A stretch of DNA of 64,000 nt, taken from positions 27,885,001 through 27,949,000 of the forward strand of contig CM065388.1 in the NCBI GenBank assembly GCA_033060915.1, read 5' to 3'. A program made the translations under genes and the position numbers. The notes beneath the pieces were generated by a model, which was given only the letters and a program-made list of their open reading frames with translations, did not search any database and was not told the DNA's origin. Positions 59,385 to 64,000 of the stretch are shown here, piece by piece (position 1 is the first letter of the stretch; each line of letters begins with the position of its first letter). Origin of the DNA: Euryodendron excelsum (lineage: Eukaryota > Streptophyta > Magnoliopsida > Ericales > Pentaphylacaceae).

Positions 59385-62300
59385 TGTAAGCACCCCATTT
59401 TTGCCCATTCGACAGTCTCCAATCCATCCCGACTTGTACTCAAGTCAATATAGATGTATTCTAATTGAAATCAACTTTCTAAGTCTAATCCCGTCAATCC
59501 ATCGCTTTGTGGGCCTGCCTGGCCCAAATAAAGGCAAAATGACCAAAATGCCCTTGGGGATAATGTTTGGTCTAATTCCAACAGGCACGTCTTTCCGAAG
59601 ATGATAAGTCCCCTTTCCAATTCTAATTCTAATTCCAATTCTAATTCCAATTAAATCCGGCACACCTTTCGAGAAAGTTGATTCCTCAAGGTGGTAAGAC
59701 CCTCCAATCCGACACATTTACGAGTAAACTCTTCATAATGGTAAGTCCCTTCAAACCCATCGGCCAAGACGAGACCCCAAATCTCCTAGATGGTAAAACG
59801 GTCCACCTTTGGCGCCGGCTAGCCCGTCAATAAAGAAATGTCCGTTTCAGCACGCCTTTTGAGAAAGTTGATTCCTCAGGCGCTGAGTCCATTTAGCACC
59901 TTCTGGAAATCAGGCAGTCTCGGAAATGATCGCTAACTGTCAGAGTAGTAAAAGTACTCGCAAACATCACAACTGTTAGAGTAGTGAAAATACTTGCAAA
60001 TAGGTAGATATCGGGTATTGCCAACAAACCCCTGTATCATGGGACTGCCATCAGAGTGGCAGGAATGTCCCAAACCCAAGTCAACACCGGTGCAACTAGC
60101 CCACTTTGGTGAAAAATGACCAAACTGCCCCTAAAGCCATTTTTTGCACGTTTCTAGAGAAAGTACCTAAGTCCTCAGAACGGTAAGTCCACCTTTTCAA
60201 GATTGTCACCAAGACGATCCATCTTAATTAAGTACTTTCTAGTTAGTTTCGGGCCAATTCCGAGACTTTTCGGTCAAGATGACCATTTTGCCCCTAGGCA
60301 TCTGAGCGCCTGGGAACCACACTGACTCTGGGTATCAAACCGATAATCTCTCGAGAATACTTCTTATAGATTCCTGACCTTCCATTACCTTTCTATATCA
60401 TTCTGAGTCAGTTCTGGCAAACCCGGTGCAAAATGACCGTTTTGCCCCTAGCGGGCTGGTCGTCTTTTCTAGCCACACCGGCTTTAGATATTAAACTGGT
60501 AACCTTTGGAAACATTCTAATCAATATTTTCAAATCTAGAGTCTTCTTCCGGGACATTCTGAGTCCATCTCGACAACTCTCCGGCACGATTGACCGTTTT
60601 GCCCCTAATGGCCTAGTCAACCCTTCTGACACATCCCGTCCTCATTTTTCAAGTCAAATACCTCCAGGACTCTATTCTAAGGGTTCGTGTTCCTTTCTAG
60701 CCTTCCGGTCCTTTCCAGGCCCTTTCAAATCATTCCCGGACTTTCCAAAGCCACTTTTAGTGAAGCTAGGCTAAAAATTGCATGGTAGTCACTAATACAA
60801 GCACCCAAATCTTCTGAAGATACGTTGCTTGCCAACCTTAAAACTTTCCGAAATGGCTAGCGCCACTACTAGTGGCGCCAAGCCTAGCGCCACTCCTAGT
60901 GGCGCTAGAAGGAATTTTGGCCTGGCGCCACTGCAATAGGCGCTAAGTCATTCCACTCTCTATAAATATAGAGCCTTCTCCAGCATGAAAGGGGTCCACA
61001 AACTCAGTCTAAAAATCCTACTTTTTGATATACAGTGCTCGTAGTCTCCCAAAACCTTAGTCTCCTTTAGGTTCTCTAAACCTTAGCCTCCATACACAAA
61101 CCCTAGCCTCCTATACACTCATACACGCTTATATACTCATACATTAGCCTCCAAAGCCTCCATGGAAGACTTAAAGTGTTGCAAGTTGAAACTCTCGAAG
61201 ATCAAGACGAAAGATTGAAGCGAAAACTAAAGCAAGAAAAGCAAAGCGTGCAAAGCAAAGCAAAATAAATAAGACACAAGGTAGGATCTCTATTTAAGTT
61301 TACGCATCTTCCCCCTCTCTCTTCTCTCTCCAAACCCACTTGAGTTTTCTTCTATTTTAATCCCCCATCTTCTTCCCTCCCTTTCTTGTATGCTTGAAAC
61401 AAGGAACTTCCCGGTCCATGCGTAGGATTAGGCTATTGGACATCACCATGTTAGGGGCTTTCTTTTATTCTTACCGGAGACCACGTGGGTTCGACCCCCT
61501 TAATTATGTGGTAAAGCCTTTAACCTTGCATGTTCACGACCCCAACTTGTGATGTGCATATCATGATCTTGCATTCTTCCAAAATTTGTTTTCAAACTCG
61601 TTTTCAAAACTTGCATTGACATTGTTTTCAAACTGGCATCAAAACCTTCTTTTTCAAAATTTGTTTTCAAAATCACAATCCTAGGGTAATTCTAGTCTTT
61701 TCATGGTTAGGGTTGCTTTAGGAAAGTGTTACATTTAAAGTGACCAATATGGTCCATATTTTCAAATCATTTGTTGTTTTCAAAACCACTATCTTAAACT
61801 AGTTCTAGCCTTCTTATGGTTAGAATCGCTTTAAGAAAGTGAGATATTTTTATAAACTTTATAAAAACTCTCTTTTCAAATCTTTCTTTCTAAAAATCAT
61901 TTTTCCAACATGCTTTCCAAAAACTCTCTTCAAATTCCTTTCCAAAATTGTTTTCTAAAAACTTCCTCCAAAAATCTATTTTTCAAAACTCCTTTTTAAG
62001 CTTATTTTAAAAAAAAAAACGCTCTCTTTAAAATTCACTTTCTAAAAATGCTTTTTAAGTTTTCTTCCTAAAAACTCTTTTCAAAAAATCCTTGTCCTAA
62101 AAACTCTCTTTTCAAGTTTACCTTCTAAAAACTCCTTTTCTAGTATTCCCTTCCAAAAACCTCTCTTTCCTATAAACTCACTTTCCAAAATCTCTTTTCT
62201 TGGAGCCGAAGTTAAGCCCTAGAGCCAACGATTATGAAACTCTAATTTCTTTCCTTAAAACACAAATTTCAATCTTGTCTTAAAACTTAGGTTTCCAAAA

Positions 62301-64000
62301 TCTCCCTTTTACATCAAAATCATAAGTTTCCAAAACCTATTTTCTACGTCAAAACTATAGTCTTCCAAATCTAGGGTTTCTGAACCTTCTTCTTCCAAAT
62401 CCATGTCAAATCCAATCTTCCCTTTAGGAAAGCAAATCCAATATCCCCATTTAAAAAACTAGATACAATCCTCCATTTTTGGAAACAAAATCAAAACACC
62501 TCTTTTTAGAAATAGAATCCCATCTCTTTTTTTAGGAAATAGGAATTTCAATCCCTCCAAATCTAAATATTTCCTAATTCAAATTCTTCCTAATCTCTTA
62601 CCTTCCTAAACCATAAGTTTCCCAAACTTAAACTTTTAAATCTTTCTTTGAACTTTAAGCTTCCAATTTCAACCCTTTCCTATTTCCATACCTTTCTAAA
62701 ATTCAACTTTTGAAATTCAAATATTTAAATCTTTCTTAAACTCAAACCTTTCCTAATTTCAAGAATTTCTAAAACTCAAACTTTGAATCCTTCTAAAATT
62801 CTAAACTTTCCTAAACTTCAAACCTTTCCAAATCTAGAACTTTCTAAACTCAAAACTTTCTTAATTTCAAAACTTTCCTATTTCAAAACATTCCAAATTC
62901 TAAATCTCTCTTAAATTAAACTTTTCCTAATTCAACTCTTTCCAAAAATCAACTTTTTCTTAAAAAGAAGACTTTCCAAATTCAAAACTTTCCAATTCCA
63001 ATACTTTCTTAAATTGAAACTTTCCTAATTCAAAACTTTCCTAAAATGAAACTTTCCTAAAATGGAACTTTCCTAAAATGACACTTTCCTATTTTGAAAC
63101 TTTCCTAATTCAAACATTTCCTAAATCCAATCTTTCTCCAATCTTCCAAGTCCAACATTTGAGTCTAATCTTTCTTAACCTCAAGTCCTTTCGAATCCCT
63201 CTCTTTCCTAAGTCTAGGTTTCCTAAACCTCAATCTTTCCAAAACAAGTCCAAATTCTTCCTCTAAGTTTTATCTTTCCAAATCAAAGTCCAATCTTCTT
63301 AATTCCAAATTCCAATTTCCAATCTTCTATCCTAAGTTCAAATCAAATATTTTTTGAAATCAAAAATCTCTTTTCTATCGAACTCTTGTCCGAACTACGA
63401 CTAACCTAATTCCTCCAAAGGGATACATAGGCAACCCTCATGGGTGCGGTCACAACCTTTTTCAAGTTTTTATTTTTCACAACCTTTTTCAAATCTCCAA
63501 TTCCATAACTTCTTTCAAATTTCCAATTCTATGTTCTATTTCCAACTTCCAATTCTAAAAATCTATTTTCAATCCTCAATTTCAATTTCTAAACTTTCTT
63601 TTCAATTTCAAATTTCAATTCTTCTTTTCCAAATCTATTTCCAAATCAAATCTTTCTATTGCACTTGCATAGCATGTATCATGTTAAATTTCTTTTCAAA
63701 ATTATTTTCTAAAGTGGATAGTTTGGACATTTGTTAATCGAAGGCTTTATTAGGTGAATCTAGGATGAATAGACATGTAGGTACCGCAAGGGCGGGGTAA
63801 GGTGATGGCTTAGTGCGTCTTCCCTACACGTAACCAACCTCCAAACCTAGGATCACTGATTTTGAAAGACCAAATAGAGTTATTTTCAAACAAGGGCTTA
63901 AATATTTTTTAAAGGTTGCCAAACAACTTGTTTACTTAAAAACCCTCTCTCAAGGAAGTATTTTCAAAAAACCTTTTTCAAAACCCCTAAGTGTAGTCTT
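59385..64000 (+). repeat. 3' LTR of element B (uninterrupted, truncated by window end)
   Basis: Starts TGTAAGCACCCCATTTTTGC. Contents in order: U3 hairpin modules, ATTTTGCCCCT blocks, GGCGCC cluster (about 60858-60930), TATA 60961, teloboxes about 61050-61110, donor-like site 61281, TTTCCTAAA tract 62560-63230. It stops at AAGTGTAGTCTT, equivalent to 42950 in the 5' LTR, so ~211 bp are missing. Its uninterrupted run at 62400-62450 confirms where S2 inserted in the 5' copy. Confidence 0.9.
60961..60969 (+). promoter_or_regulatory. TATA box of element B 3' LTR
   Basis: TATAAATAT followed by AGAGCCTTC. As the promoter of a 3' LTR it could start transcripts reading out to the right of the window. 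Confidence 0.65.

Larger units (their letters stand above)
33000..64000 (+). mobile_element. Element B: Ty3/gypsy Tat-type retrotransposon, 3' LTR truncated by window end
   Basis: Order on plus: 5' LTR 33000-43161 (contains S2), PBS 43164, leader, gag-protease 44911-46478, pol 46557-50092, spacer, opposite-strand DUF7745-like gene 57894-51057 (contains S3), polypurine tract, 3' LTR from 59385. Without S2 and S3 the internal part is ~11.04 kb and the 5' LTR ~4.75 kb, nearly the same as element A. By eye over ~310 bp (42640-42950 against 63690-64000) the two LTRs differ at about 6% of positions, so B looks younger than A. About 210 bp of the 3' LTR and the right duplication are missing from the window. 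Confidence 0.88.

Noticed and set aside
58841..59604. Plus-strand frames of 132-172 codons
   Set aside because: Opposite strand of the antisense gene's 5' region, crossing the polypurine tract and LTR start; not conserved in A.

Overview
The window is nuclear plant DNA made almost entirely of nested LTR retrotransposons. Evidence for a plant: Ty3/gypsy polyprotein remnants of the Tat/Ogre type (protease with a DNG catalytic triad, a G-patch after the protease, a second RNase H before integrase), a primer-binding site matching plant tRNA-Arg, a plant-restricted DUF7745-type protein, and a copia gag remnant at the left edge. A eudicot seems likely; I do not name a species. No intact host gene was found, and every coding region has breaks.

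Layout. 1-352: broken copia-type gag (minus). 353-1803: unresolved AT-rich DNA. 1804-4575 and 29417-31438: one old minus-strand LTR (called H) split by element A. Element A (minus, 4576-29416, target duplication ATGGT) is a complete ~20 kb element. Reading plus-wards it has a 3' LTR 4576-8821, polypurine tract, an antisense gene (DUF7745-like, 10164-11840), spacer, pol (16560-13024), gag-protease remnant (18206-16635), leader, PBS, and a 5' LTR 19878-29416. The 5' LTR is itself split by solo LTR S1 (22496-27598, duplication AGTGT). 31439-32999: two older LTR pieces in opposite orientations. Element B (plus, 33000 to beyond 64000) is a second ~20 kb copy. It has a 5' LTR 33000-43161 split by solo LTR S2 (35979-41387, duplication CCTTT), PBS, leader, gag-protease, pol, spacer, the antisense DUF7745-like gene split by solo LTR S3 (51368-56549, duplication ATGTG), polypurine tract, and a 3' LTR from 59385 that runs off the window about 210 bp short of its end.

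How the parts work together. With insertions removed, both elements have an internal region of about 11.04-11.06 kb and LTRs of about 4.2-4.8 kb. Each LTR has a repeat-rich U3 of roughly 1.5-1.7 kb, a GGCGCC-palindrome cluster, a TATA box, a cluster of telobox-like AAACCCTA words, a conserved GTAGG splice-donor-like site, and a ~3 kb U5 with a low-complexity tract. Sense transcription would give gag-pro-pol. A convergent gene lies between integrase and the 3' LTR; its first intron boundaries are conserved in both copies, and its upstream region carries the same GGCGCC palindromes as the LTR promoter. Both copies lack a recognisable Gag capsid region, so this lineage may have depended on a helper.

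The most interesting candidate system is this giant Tat-type element with a spliced antisense DUF7745 gene that seems to share a promoter module with its own LTR.
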